Shown one piece after another: positions 25,972-32,729 of a stretch of 64,000 nucleotides of DNA. The first letter of the stretch is position 1; each line of letters begins with the position of its first letter. Where the stretch lies: positions 54,012-118,011 of the IMG/VR virus record IMGVR_UViG_3300047546_001659. The stretch is one strand, 5' to 3'. Under the pieces are notes generated by a model. It did not search any database. It saw only the letters and a program-made list of their open reading frames with translations, and was not told the origin of the DNA. Made by a program: the position numbers and the translations under genes. This stretch comes from a virus.

Positions 25972-26710
25972 TATGTAATATTCCGTTCTCTATCATATTT
26001 CTTTTAATTATAAAGTCTTTTACGAGACCGGATCTCACAATATCATTCTCGCTAAACTCAATACATGAAAAATATTTTGACATTCTATCAAGTATTTTCA
26101 TAAATCTATGAATGCCTTCTTTTTCATCATCCCATTTTAAATCAGTTTGTCTATAATCTCCACAGAAAATAATCTTAGAGTTATGTCCGACTCGGGTGAT
26201 GATTGTATTAAGTTCTTGATATGTCATATTTTGACATTCATCAACTATTATAATTGTATTGTCTAATGTAAGTCCTCTTAAGAAAGAAGATGTTTCAAAT
26301 TGTATTAGATTTTTTTGTTTAAGTATTTCGTAAGCATCGCCTCTATTATAAAGCTGAGAGCATATTGCTTGATAGGGGGCTTCATATACTTTAGATTTTT
26401 CTTTTATGGAACCGGGTAAGAAACCCATATCTCGAGAGGGGACTACTGAGCGTATTATTGTAACACTATTATATTCTCTATACTCTTCTATTTCTGATAA
26501 GGCAAGATAAAGTGATATAAATGATTTGCCTGTACCAGGAAGACCGTGAATTAAAAGATTTTTACCATTAATAAATTCTTTAAATACTTTTTCTTGATTT
26601 AATGTTTTAGGTGTTACAGTCTTTAGTTCGAGGTTATTTTTTGTTTGTTTTTGCTCCTGACGCTTTTGTTGTTTCAGTAGTCTCTTTTCTGCGCGAGATA
26701 GTCTTTCCAT
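25910..26710 (-). CDS. phoH: PhoH-like ATPase
   Basis: 266 residues from ATG 26710, which has GAGG (26720-26717) six bases upstream; a start at 26770 would overlap the next gene. Walker A is 'GLPGTGKS' (residues 56-63), Walker B 'TIIIVDECQNM', and 'CGDYRQTDL' is sensor I-like. These are PhoH features. phoH is common in marine and alphaproteobacterial T4-like phages. Its role is unsettled (RNA helicase or phosphate-linked). The N-terminus is strongly basic. Confidence 0.92.
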   Translation of the reverse strand: MERLSRAEKRLLKQQKRQEQKQTKNNLELKTVTPKTLNQEKVFKEFINGKNLLIHGLPGTGKSFISLYLALSEIEEYREYNSVTIIRSVVPSRDMGFLPGSIKEKSKVYEAPYQAICSQLYNRGDAYEILKQKNLIQFETSSFLRGLTLDNTIIIVDECQNMTYQELNTIITRVGHNSKIIFCGDYRQTDLKWDDEKEGIHRFMKILDRMSKYFSCIEFSENDIVRSGLVKDFIIKRNMIENGILHNATQGHFSPTQALHSSQKDP

Positions 26711-26723
26711 ATAGCACCTCGTG

Positions 26724-26960
26724 TTACCATGTGTTGATAGTATTATTCCTCCCACTAGCTTTTTTAACACGCTTTAAAACATCACGAAACCCTCCATCAG
26801 GTTTTCTCAAACCTAATCGAGTTGGATCTGCAATAGCAGGAGCCGATAATACTTGTTGAAGATGTGGATTGTTTTCTATGTAGGTGTCTAGTTCAGAGAT
26901 TGGCATTGAGATGTCAAACTCTTTGTTGGTCTTAGTATCGTAGAACGTATAATTAGCCAT
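26724..26960 (-). CDS. Small conserved phage protein with an FmdB-like N-terminus
   Basis: 78 residues. 'MANYTFYDTKTNKEFDISMP' and 'LDTYIENNPHLQQVLSAPAI' resemble the small protein next to phoH in T4-like marine phages, itself like the FmdB zinc-ribbon start ('YEY.C..CG..F') but without any Cys. 'GFRDVLKRVKKASG' closes it. Function unknown. Confidence 0.75.
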   Translation of the reverse strand: MANYTFYDTKTNKEFDISMPISELDTYIENNPHLQQVLSAPAIADPTRLGLRKPDGGFRDVLKRVKKASGRNNTINTW

Positions 26961-27150
26961 TAACTACTACACCCTTAGACTTCCAGTATGCCTGAATGTC
27001 ATCTTTATTTAGGGGATCATACCCTTTAGAACGCATTTCTTCTTCAACTAAATCTTCCAAATAAGCCTTTTCATTAAGGTTTCTTGGATTGTAATATTCA
27101 TCAATAATCTTATTAACTACTTCTTTGTTGCTATTAAGAATCTGAGACAC
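26953..27150 (-). CDS. Small hypothetical protein
   Basis: 65 residues, charged and helical ('NKEVVNKIIDEYYNPRNLNE', 'YLEDLVEEEMRSKGYDP'). No family recognised. Overlaps neighbours by 8 and 17 bases within the phoH-rnh operon. Confidence 0.65.
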   Translation of the reverse strand: MSQILNSNKEVVNKIIDEYYNPRNLNEKAYLEDLVEEEMRSKGYDPLNKDDIQAYWKSKGVVVNG

Positions 27151-27319
27151 TTAACATCTCCCTAAGTTTGGTTTGAACTCTTTTTAATGCTTCTGGTTCG
27201 TGTTCTTTAAAAACTACTAGTGTTTCATGAACGCCTTTTTTATGGCCTTCAAACCAATAGTATACTGCTACAGCTGCTAAAAGCAGTGTATATAGAATTG
27301 CGCTTGTTAAATTGTCCAT
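27134..27319 (-). CDS. Small single-pass membrane protein
   Basis: 61 residues with one hydrophobic stretch (residues about 5-22, 'SAILYTLLLAAVAVYYWF') followed by a charged helix. Probable inner-membrane protein with C-terminus inside. No family recognised. The gene shares one base with the next upstream gene. Confidence 0.65.
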   Translation of the reverse strand: MDNLTSAILYTLLLAAVAVYYWFEGHKKGVHETLVVFKEHEPEALKRVQTKLREMLSVSDS

Positions 27320-27510
27320 CAGTCGTCTTCGTATGAAAGGAGTCTATCTAAATTTTTAGAACGAAGAGCATTATCATAATTACGATAATGCTTTTGCATT
27401 TTTTCTCGCTTTACTTCTCTAAAGCTGAGATTTTCTTCTTCTATAAAATTATTTGGAGGTTTCTTTTTATTTTTAAATTCGGTTTTATGGAATTTAGACG
27501 TATTGCTCAT
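27319..27510 (-). CDS. Small basic hypothetical protein
   Basis: 63 residues, very rich in Lys, Asn, Arg and Glu ('KTEFKNKKKPPNNF', 'REVKREKMQKHYRNY'). Likely disordered or nucleic-acid-binding. No family recognised. Start overlaps the DUF6433-like gene end by 4 bases. Confidence 0.6.
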   Translation of the reverse strand: MSNTSKFHKTEFKNKKKPPNNFIEEENLSFREVKREKMQKHYRNYDNALRSKNLDRLLSYEDD

Positions 27511-27935
27511 TCGGAAATTAACCCTGGGAAAGCTGCCATTACTACTTCTTTGTTTATTCCTTTATAAGGACATTTTTTATCCTTCATGTTGATTAAGAGT
27601 TCTGCATCATCAGGACTTACTGCTTCAAGCATTTGGATAAAAATTTGTTCACGTCTTATTTTTGTTAGATTAGGATTACCTTGTTCTGCTAACAAATAAA
27701 AACGAGAAACTTCGTTGTGTAGAGCTTTAGGCTCATCAAATTGATTTGGATTGAAAGGAGGTTTCCCTTCTGGTAAAGGAAATTTGACATTAGGATCAAA
27801 CATGCCCTGCAAGATAGATCTGAGCGTGTAATTACTATTTTGTTTTAAAGCTTCTATTCTATCTTCTTTTTTCTTTATTTCACTAATTTTTGCTAACAAC
27901 TTTGCAGTTGAGTCCATCTTAAATTGAAAAGCCAT
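27507..27935 (-). CDS. Conserved T4-like phage protein (DUF6433-like)
   Basis: 142 residues. 'KLLAKISEIKKKEDRIEALK', 'LRSILQGMFDPNVKFPLPEG', 'PLYHEV'-like 'ALHNEVSRFYLL' and 'REQIFIQMLEAVSPDDAELL' match a conserved family of T4-like marine phages, which I recall as DUF6433. Function unknown. The TAA/ATG overlap with RNase H suggests coordinated synthesis with replication genes. Confidence 0.75.
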   Translation of the reverse strand: MAFQFKMDSTAKLLAKISEIKKKEDRIEALKQNSNYTLRSILQGMFDPNVKFPLPEGKPPFNPNQFDEPKALHNEVSRFYLLAEQGNPNLTKIRREQIFIQMLEAVSPDDAELLINMKDKKCPYKGINKEVVMAAFPGLISE

Positions 27936-28780
27936 TAAAAATCACCTACGTTTTCCATCATGAGTTTAAGTTTATGTGTTATAAAATAATTAAACAGTTT
28001 ACTTCTATCCTTGCCCTGTTCGTTTAGATATTTATTAATAACTTCATTTTTAATACCTTCAGGAACCATAGAAAGATCAACCATATGTTTATTACGCATA
28101 AAGTTTCTATCAGTGGTGCTATCTAAAAGAACAGCTCCATCGTTATATATCTTATTGATTTTCTTTTGTGTCAAGGGTTTCTGACGTTTGTCTGTAACAA
28201 ATGTATCGTCATCAGATAGCACATTAGGAACACCATCCCCGGCATCACCCTTGAGGATATGTTCCAAAAGAAATCTTTCAGGATTATCATGATTGATCCA
28301 TTTCTTACGAACAGGATCATACTGTTTGACATTAGAGTAAGTTTGAAGCTGAACGAAATCTTTATCACCAGATAGAATAAGGATTTTATGCCCATCATTG
28401 GTGCATTTTACAAGGGAAGCAATAATATCATCCGCTTCCGCTGAATCAACTTGAATAACAGGATATGGAAAATTATCTTTAATTTCAGTCTTTATCTTAT
28501 TAAAGATTTCAAATACCTGTGTCCAATTAATCTCAGACTCTTCACGATTCTTTTTGCGATTGGCTTTATAATAAGGAAAGATCTGCTTACGCCAATAATT
28601 TTTATCGTCACATGCTATAACCATCTCACCATATTCGTCACCAAATTTCTGCTTGTATGAACGAAGTGAGTTGATTACCATATGACGAAACAGACCTTCT
28701 TCGATAGGAATGTTTGTGTGATTTCCCAACTGCATCATTAGGTTGGAAATCATTACCTGGTTAAAGTCAACTATTATCAT
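27935..28780 (-). CDS. rnh: Phage RNase H / 5'-3' flap exonuclease
   Basis: 281 residues. 'MIIVDFNQVMISN' carries the first metal Asp. 'MVIACDDKNYWRKQIFPYYKANRKKN', seen as 'ACDDKNYWRKQIFPYYK', is the T4 RNase H/FEN signature. 'DSAEADDIIASL' and 'ILSGDKDFVQL' supply further metal ligands, and 'DAGDGVPNV' is the helix-hairpin motif. It removes lagging-strand RNA primers. An early-type promoter lies at 28812-28840. Confidence 0.92.
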   Translation of the reverse strand: MIIVDFNQVMISNLMMQLGNHTNIPIEEGLFRHMVINSLRSYKQKFGDEYGEMVIACDDKNYWRKQIFPYYKANRKKNREESEINWTQVFEIFNKIKTEIKDNFPYPVIQVDSAEADDIIASLVKCTNDGHKILILSGDKDFVQLQTYSNVKQYDPVRKKWINHDNPERFLLEHILKGDAGDGVPNVLSDDDTFVTDKRQKPLTQKKINKIYNDGAVLLDSTTDRNFMRNKHMVDLSMVPEGIKNEVINKYLNEQGKDRSKLFNYFITHKLKLMMENVGDF

Positions 28781-28811
28781 GTTATATGTTCCACTTAATC
28801 TACTATAATTT

Positions 28812-28840
28812 ATTATATAGTAATTAATTTAAGTGTTCAA
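28812..28840 (-). promoter_or_regulatory. Sigma70-type early promoter for rnh operon
   Basis: Minus strand TTGAAC (28840-28835), 17-base spacer, TATAAT (28817-28812). It lies 32 bases before the RNase H ATG and overlaps the end of the preceding gene. Confidence 0.7.
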
Positions 28841-29185
28841 CTGTTTTTCTTCAATAATCCCTTGTAAATCTTGATGAGCTTGTGGTGTCAATGAAATTAT
28901 TTTTTGTGCCAGATCTTGGAAGTCATGATTTAAATTTTTTGTTGAATAAATCATAGCCTTCAATGCTTCTTCTACAAATACAATATACTTGACATTATCT
29001 TCGTCAGGTTTTACTGTAATTCCATATGAAGATAATACTGAGAAAGCTGCTTCCATAACATCTGAACAAACTTCGTCACAATAATCGCGTCTTACGTTTT
29101 CAATATGCTCATAAGATTGTTCAAGAGAAACTGGGAAATTTTTATCATCAATTTTTTTGGGAAACTCTAATATGTTATCCATCAC
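28829..29185 (-). CDS. Hypothetical protein
   Basis: 118 residues. 'MMDNILEFPKKIDDKNFPVS' then two helices ('CSDVMEAAFSVLSSYGI', 'FVEEALKAMIYSTKNLNHDF'). Similar small proteins starting 'ILEFP' occur in T4-like phages, function unknown. A CATAAATA element 28 bases upstream sits in the loop of a long hairpin. Confidence 0.65.
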   Translation of the reverse strand: MMDNILEFPKKIDDKNFPVSLEQSYEHIENVRRDYCDEVCSDVMEAAFSVLSSYGITVKPDEDNVKYIVFVEEALKAMIYSTKNLNHDFQDLAQKIISLTPQAHQDLQGIIEEKQLNT

Positions 29186-29199
29186 TCTGCCGTGTTAGA

Positions 29200-29237
29200 G
29201 GGGCATACACATTTATTTATGGTTTTGTGTATGCCCC
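29200..29237 (-). promoter_or_regulatory. 11-bp hairpin with a late-promoter element in its loop
   Basis: GGGGCATACAC (29200-29210) and GTGTATGCCCC (29227-29237) are perfectly complementary with a 16-base loop. The minus strand of the loop holds CATAAATA (29221-29214). There is no T-tract on the minus strand, so it is not a standard terminator. It lies between the stop at 29244 and the next ATG at 29185. Confidence 0.6.
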
Positions 29238-29243
29238 ATAATA

Positions 29244-30359
29244 TCATTTAATGACCCTAAGCAGAATCATGTTTGTATTAATACGGTCTGAAAAGTTGGT
29301 GGGTTCAGATTTAATTTCTTCCATTAGTTTACGAAGAACAATCTTACCACCGTTAAGAACTTTCTTAACATACTCTTCAGGTTTACGTCCAATGCGTTTT
29401 GTCAAGGAAGCATCGCTATCATAGCCATCAATGCTAGCGCGCCGTATATTGAGACCAGAAGGCCCACGAGCCCTGAAAACACTAAGAGTTTTAGACTTAG
29501 TGTTAAAACACCAGAGTTCTTGAGAGCCAATAATCGTTGCGGGGTCACACGATTGTAGTTTATACTCATTGCTTTCTTTCTGATACTGGAAATGTTTCAA
29601 GAGTTTTTCGGTAGTAGGAGCTTTCTTCTTACGAGGAGCACGAGCCTTCTTCACATTACCTGCAAAGCGTTCGCAGTCTTCGATAAGCTTAGCGACATAT
29701 GCTAACTTAGCTTTTAGTTGAGGTTTCGAATAGTGAGTGTAGCCCTCATTACTCTCGGTATAAGCATAAGCATACTCATCACGAAGAGGCTTATAGTAAT
29801 CAGCGATTTTATTGGAATGCTGTGCTGGAATCTCATTTTTCTGTAACCACTCATAAATGTTGACTTGTTCACCGGAATCGAGAATAGCTTCTATATCCCC
29901 AATAATATCAGAGACACGTTCCCTGATACGTTCTTGAATATTAGGCTTGACTTTAGGTTCAGAAGGTTTCTCTTCTACCTCTTCACCAAAGCCAGAAGCA
30001 TCCTTAATATCATCATTAACACGAACCAAATCATTTGCTTGTAATTCTTCTTTGCGATTAGTAGCAATACGACAAAGCCAAGCAGATGTCAAAGGAACAC
30101 GCTTATCAGGAATACGATCAATAATCTTGATCATGTTCTTGTCATTTTTAAAATAGTCTTTTAGATATTGTCTAGCCTCATTGTTATCACACATGTAATT
30201 ATACCATGTGAAAGCACGAACCAGATCAATATTAGTCTCTATCTTGTCAGCCTTAGGTTCGTCACCCAAATACTTCCAATTGACTAAATATGTTTCACTC
30301 TTTGTTGAACGTTTGGTCTTAGGTTTCTTTGACTTTACACTAAGTAGTGATTTAGCCAT
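29244..30359 (-). CDS. Conserved phage protein, unknown function
   Basis: 371 residues. A basic N-terminus ('KSKKPKTKRSTKS') precedes 'YLVNWKYLGDEP' and a helical domain of about 90 residues. An acidic linker follows, then a central helical domain ('IRERVSDIIGDIEAILDSGE') and a basic segment ('KKARAPRKKKAPTTEKLLKHF'). The C-terminal domain 'CFNTKSKTLSVFRARGPSGL' to 'TNMILLRVIK' looks compact. I have seen similar long hypotheticals in T4-like marine phages, with no known role. Its basic tracts suggest nucleic acid contact. Confidence 0.75.
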   Translation of the reverse strand: MAKSLLSVKSKKPKTKRSTKSETYLVNWKYLGDEPKADKIETNIDLVRAFTWYNYMCDNNEARQYLKDYFKNDKNMIKIIDRIPDKRVPLTSAWLCRIATNRKEELQANDLVRVNDDIKDASGFGEEVEEKPSEPKVKPNIQERIRERVSDIIGDIEAILDSGEQVNIYEWLQKNEIPAQHSNKIADYYKPLRDEYAYAYTESNEGYTHYSKPQLKAKLAYVAKLIEDCERFAGNVKKARAPRKKKAPTTEKLLKHFQYQKESNEYKLQSCDPATIIGSQELWCFNTKSKTLSVFRARGPSGLNIRRASIDGYDSDASLTKRIGRKPEEYVKKVLNGGKIVLRKLMEEIKSEPTNFSDRINTNMILLRVIK

Positions 30360-30567
30360 TCAATTTCTCCAAACGATCTAAAATGTCATTTATAAGATCT
30401 ATTTTATCTTTAGCGGCTGACTTACGACCATTATAAAAACCAGACGAGTAGTCATGCATATTATACCAATCAGGCATTGGTTCATCTGCAAGAACCTTAT
30501 AGGAATGAGCGAGTGTCTGCAGATATTCTCTTAAATTTTCAATCTTCAACTCTTCTACTAAATCCAT
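30352..30567 (-). CDS. Small hypothetical protein
   Basis: 71 residues: 'LREYLQTLAHSYKVLADEPM', 'GFYNGRKSAAKDKIDLINDIL'. Soluble, helical, no family recognised. Overlaps the next gene's start by 8 bases. Confidence 0.6.
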   Translation of the reverse strand: MDLVEELKIENLREYLQTLAHSYKVLADEPMPDWYNMHDYSSGFYNGRKSAAKDKIDLINDILDRLEKLNG

Positions 30568-30576
30568 AATAACCTC

Positions 30577-30828
30577 TCAATCACAAGATGTCCAGCGTGA
30601 GCAGGCAGCATAATGTTCACCGTTTAAATATACAAAGCTAGCACGACCATTATAACCCATACGAGTAGCTTCAGTATAGTCTTCACAATACTGTTTACAC
30701 TCTTCTAATGTATCAAATGGTCCAATGTAATAGTCTAGTATACCACCTGATACCTTTTCATTATACACACCAACTTCTTTACCATTGGCTAGTTTCTTTG
30801 CATAATTAAGTTGCAAATTAATTTGCAT
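30577..30828 (-). CDS. Small hypothetical protein
   Basis: 83 residues from ATG 30828; starts at 30870, 30843 and 30834 are possible but overlap the upstream gene more. GGGGAAG lies at suitable distance for 30828. 'YYIGPFDTLEECKQYCEDYT', 'GYNGRASFVYLNGEHYAACS' and several Cys suggest a compact alpha/beta fold, possibly disulphide- or metal-stabilised. No family recognised. Confidence 0.6.
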   Translation of the reverse strand: MQINLQLNYAKKLANGKEVGVYNEKVSGGILDYYIGPFDTLEECKQYCEDYTEATRMGYNGRASFVYLNGEHYAACSRWTSCD

Positions 30829-31096
30829 ACACATCTTCCCCATTAATGAATCTGTGTGCTGTGTAATCACAGATTGAGGCTCTACAATGTTTTATATTAT
30901 CTGATCCAGGGAAAAATGTCAACACATACCCGCCTGTAGAGACACAGGTTGAATCGAAATTACTATGCTGTGATGCAACCCAACGCATCCAATCATATAC
31001 ATCTTTCCAACCAGTAAACTTATCATGAAGGGCGTCATTCATCTTATACACAGCCATTGCTGTTCGCTTGAATGAGATATCATCTATTTCTAACAT
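30818..31096 (-). CDS. Small hypothetical protein
   Basis: 92 residues: 'RTAMAVYKMNDALHDKFTGW', 'WMRWVASQHSNFDSTCVSTG' and 'HRFINGEDVYAN'. No family recognised. Part of a run of small tightly packed early-type genes. Confidence 0.6.
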   Translation of the reverse strand: MLEIDDISFKRTAMAVYKMNDALHDKFTGWKDVYDWMRWVASQHSNFDSTCVSTGGYVLTFFPGSDNIKHCRASICDYTAHRFINGEDVYAN

Positions 31097-31097
31097 A

Positions 31098-31292
31098 TCA
31101 CTTCACCATCACTGAACGAATGTAACCATCTTTATCTACAGACTGAGATTTAAGCTTCCAGCCTTCTTCGACTAGCAAGTCAATACGCTTACGAACATAG
31201 TTACGATTCTTGCTAGTAACTACATACTGATCGATATAGTTCTGCTGCATACGAAAGTAATCTTCTGCTAATGCTAAAACGTGATTGCTCAT
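31098..31292 (-). CDS. Small hypothetical protein
   Basis: 64 residues: 'YFRMQQNYIDQYVVTSKNRN', 'KRIDLLVEEGWKLKSQSVDK', 'YIRSVMVK'. Possible small DNA/RNA-binding fold. Same operon as 31294-31557, one base apart. Confidence 0.6.
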   Translation of the reverse strand: MSNHVLALAEDYFRMQQNYIDQYVVTSKNRNYVRKRIDLLVEEGWKLKSQSVDKDGYIRSVMVK

Positions 31293-31293
31293 A

Positions 31294-31557
31294 TTAAGCT
31301 ACCTTCTTCTTTTCCATTTTATATTCGAGTTCTTTTGATAGAATATACTTTGCGATATTCATCAACTTACGAGATTGATCTTTAGCACGTTCCACATTAC
31401 CATATTCAAGAACATGCTGCGCGTCAGAAAGAATTGACATAACTGTCATCTCAATCCCTGACATCATCGTGGTAAAGCTCTTAATATACTCTTGCTCAAT
31501 CTGCCCTTTAGACATACCGAACATCTGAAATTCTTCGTCTGTCATTTCTTTCTCCAT
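31294..31557 (-). CDS. Small hypothetical protein, first gene of an early operon
   Basis: 87 residues, helical: 'EEFQMFGMSKGQIEQEYIKS', 'EMTVMSILSDAQHVLEYGNV'. Directly behind promoter 31571-31599 with GGAATGGAGAAA before the ATG. No family recognised. Confidence 0.65.
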   Translation of the reverse strand: MEKEMTDEEFQMFGMSKGQIEQEYIKSFTTMMSGIEMTVMSILSDAQHVLEYGNVERAKDQSRKLMNIAKYILSKELEYKMEKKKVA

Positions 31558-31570
31558 TCCTTATATTATT

Positions 31571-31599
31571 AATATACGGTATTTTGAAAATAATGTCAC
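31571..31599 (-). promoter_or_regulatory. Early promoter, TTTTCAAAA-spacer family
   Basis: Minus strand GTGACA (31599-31594), 17 bases containing TTATTTTCAAAATACCG, then TATATT (31576-31571). The same layout recurs at five other sites in the window. Confidence 0.75.
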
Positions 31600-31703
31600 G
31601 CTTTATCTGTGATGAGCTCATACAAAGTTGTTATAGCCAGGATACCAAATCCTAATATAAAGACCCATTGATATGTAGAAATGATTGTAAGAATTGTGTC
31701 CAT
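31596..31703 (-). CDS. 35-residue membrane microprotein
   Basis: ATG at 31703 preceded by GGAGAG and the family promoter, TGA at 31598-31596. The peptide MDTILTIISTYQWVFILGF followed by 'GILAITTLYELITDKA' is one long hydrophobic helix with an acidic C-terminal end. Its own promoter and ribosome site support translation. It overlaps the -35 box of the next promoter. Function unknown; small toxins, antiholins and membrane modulators look like this. Confidence 0.6.
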   Translation of the reverse strand: MDTILTIISTYQWVFILGFGILAITTLYELITDKA

Positions 31704-31731
31704 TTGTTTTCTCTCCATTCCTTATAATATT

Positions 31732-31760
31732 AATATACGGTATTTTGAAAATAAAAGCCA
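31732..31760 (-). promoter_or_regulatory. Early promoter, TTTTCAAAA-spacer family
   Basis: Minus strand TGGCTT (31760-31755), 17-base spacer with TTATTTTCAAAATACCG, TATATT (31737-31732). It is a near duplicate of 31571-31599 including the downstream GGAATGGAGA, so promoter and ribosome site seem duplicated together. Confidence 0.7.
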
Positions 31761-31779
31761 CATAAAAATTATCGTTATT

Positions 31780-31905
31780 TTTCAATGGGTTAGCCGGGAA
31801 CCTATTTTAACCCCTTGTTTTTATTGAGATTTTTTGGTCAAAAAAAGCTGTTATTTTTCAATAACTTAGCAAAAAAGCTAACCCATTGAAATCATTAGCT
31901 TTTTT
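31780..31905. repeat. Intergenic inverted repeat and bidirectional terminator between divergent early operons
   Basis: TTTCAATGGGTTAGC (31780-31794) and its exact reverse complement (31877-31891) are 82 bases apart. A second stem AAAAAAGCTAA (31871-31881) / TTAGCTTTTTT (31895-31905) partly uses the right arm and would work as a terminator in either direction. A short stem GTTATT/AATAAC lies between. The two large folds exclude each other. I see no gene from 31761 to 31910. Confidence 0.65.
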
Positions 31906-31910
31906 TTCTG

Positions 31911-31939
31911 TTGCTATTTTTTTCAAAATACCGTATATT
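31911..31939 (+). promoter_or_regulatory. Early promoter (plus), TTTTCAAAA-spacer family
   Basis: TTGCTA (31911-31916), 17-base spacer with TTTTTTTCAAAATACCG, TATATT (31934-31939). It is the plus-strand counterpart of the two minus promoters and drives the 47-residue gene. Confidence 0.75.
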
Positions 31940-31969
31940 ATTAATATGATGAAACGAAAGGAAAAATAT

Positions 31970-32113
31970 ATGCCAGATTTTATTCATAATATTCTATATA
32001 CATTTACACCTAAATTTCATCTTTTTTACATGGATTCTACTTGCGAATCAATGGTCTATAACTATAACACAAACTTCTTCAAAATCTTAAAAGAATATAT
32101 GGCAATCAAATAA
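31970..32113 (+). CDS. Small hypothetical protein
   Basis: 47 residues from ATG 31970, with AAAGGA (31957-31962) seven bases upstream; ATGs at 31946/31949 are too close to the promoter and lack a ribosome site. The peptide begins MPDFIHNILYTFTPKFHLFY. Aromatic-rich, no family recognised. Confidence 0.5.
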   Translation: MPDFIHNILYTFTPKFHLFYMDSTCESMVYNYNTNFFKILKEYMAIK

Positions 32114-32118
32114 AAAGG

Positions 32119-32147
32119 TTGCTATTATTTTCAAAAGATCGTATTAT
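32119..32147 (+). promoter_or_regulatory. Early promoter (plus), TTTTCAAAA-spacer family
   Basis: TTGCTA (32119-32124), 17-base spacer with TTATTTTCAAAAGATCG, TATTAT (32142-32147), then ATGATGAATGGAGG as ribosome site of the next gene. Confidence 0.75.
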
Positions 32148-32172
32148 AATAATATGATGAATGGAGGTAGTA

Positions 32173-32391
32173 ATGAGTAATAATGACGTTGAATTGACTA
32201 TTGAGCAGATTCGTTTTGCTTTGTCTCAGATGGAACTTAATTATAGCTTAGCTATTGATTCTGAGGCATATGGTCTTGCTAATGCTTTTTCCTCTAAGAT
32301 TGATCGTCTTAGGGAAATGCTTATCAATTTAATTCAGATTCAGGACCAATATACATCTGAAGCAGATGCTCGTTACTTTGAAGGAGTCTAA
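32173..32391 (+). CDS. Small hypothetical protein
   Basis: 72 residues from ATG 32173; GGAGG lies six bases before it, and the ATG at 32161 is part of that ribosome site. 'SNNDVELTIEQIRFALSQME' and 'YGLANAFSSKIDRLREMLIN' form two helices, likely a helical hairpin. First of three plus-strand small genes ended by one terminator. No family recognised. Confidence 0.65.
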   Translation: MSNNDVELTIEQIRFALSQMELNYSLAIDSEAYGLANAFSSKIDRLREMLINLIQIQDQYTSEADARYFEGV

Positions 32392-32394
32392 AAT

Positions 32395-32544
32395 ATGATT
32401 AAAACTTTTACCGGTCAACCTCGCTATTGCGTGAAACGTCTTCGTGACCTTCATGGTCAGGGATATAAGATTATACGTTCACACAAGCATCCTGATGGGT
32501 CTGAGACCTATGTAATGGAATATGTTGGAAGGAATAAAACATGA
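32395..32544 (+). CDS. Small hypothetical protein
   Basis: 49 residues beginning MIKTFTGQPRYCVKRLRDLH and ending 'YVMEYVGRNKT'. Starts 3 bases after the previous stop with AAGGAG upstream and overlaps the next gene by ATGA. Basic, beta-rich end. No family recognised. Confidence 0.6.
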   Translation: MIKTFTGQPRYCVKRLRDLHGQGYKIIRSHKHPDGSETYVMEYVGRNKT

Positions 32545-32714
32545 CTATGAAACTCGATCCAAGATTTGACCATCACGTCATTGTTGAGTTTAAAGATGGT
32601 CGCAAATTTGTCAGACAAAATCTATCTAAGAAAAAAGCAACCTCTGAAATAGATCGGTATCTAAGAGATAGATTGATTCTGGGTATTAAAAGTGTTAAAA
32701 TGGGATCTAAGTAA
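32541..32714 (+). CDS. Small hypothetical protein
   Basis: 57 residues, starts MTMKLDPRFDHHVIVEFKDG, ends 'ILGIKSVKMGSK'. The last codons form the left arm of the terminator hairpin, so coding sequence and terminator share bases. Basic, no family recognised. Confidence 0.6.
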   Translation: MTMKLDPRFDHHVIVEFKDGRKFVRQNLSKKKATSEIDRYLRDRLILGIKSVKMGSK

Positions 32715-32729
32715 GATCCCATTTTTTTT
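32698..32729 (+). terminator. Rho-independent terminator of plus-strand small operon
   Basis: AATGGGATCT (32699-32708), loop AAGTA, AGATCCCATT (32714-32723), followed by a T-run to 32729. It also lies 3' of the opposing glycosyltransferase gene, so it may stop both transcripts. Confidence 0.85.

Noticed and set aside
31886-31969. N-terminal extension of the 47-residue plus-strand gene
   Set aside because: It would be read through the promoter itself and has no ribosome site; the start at 31970 has one.
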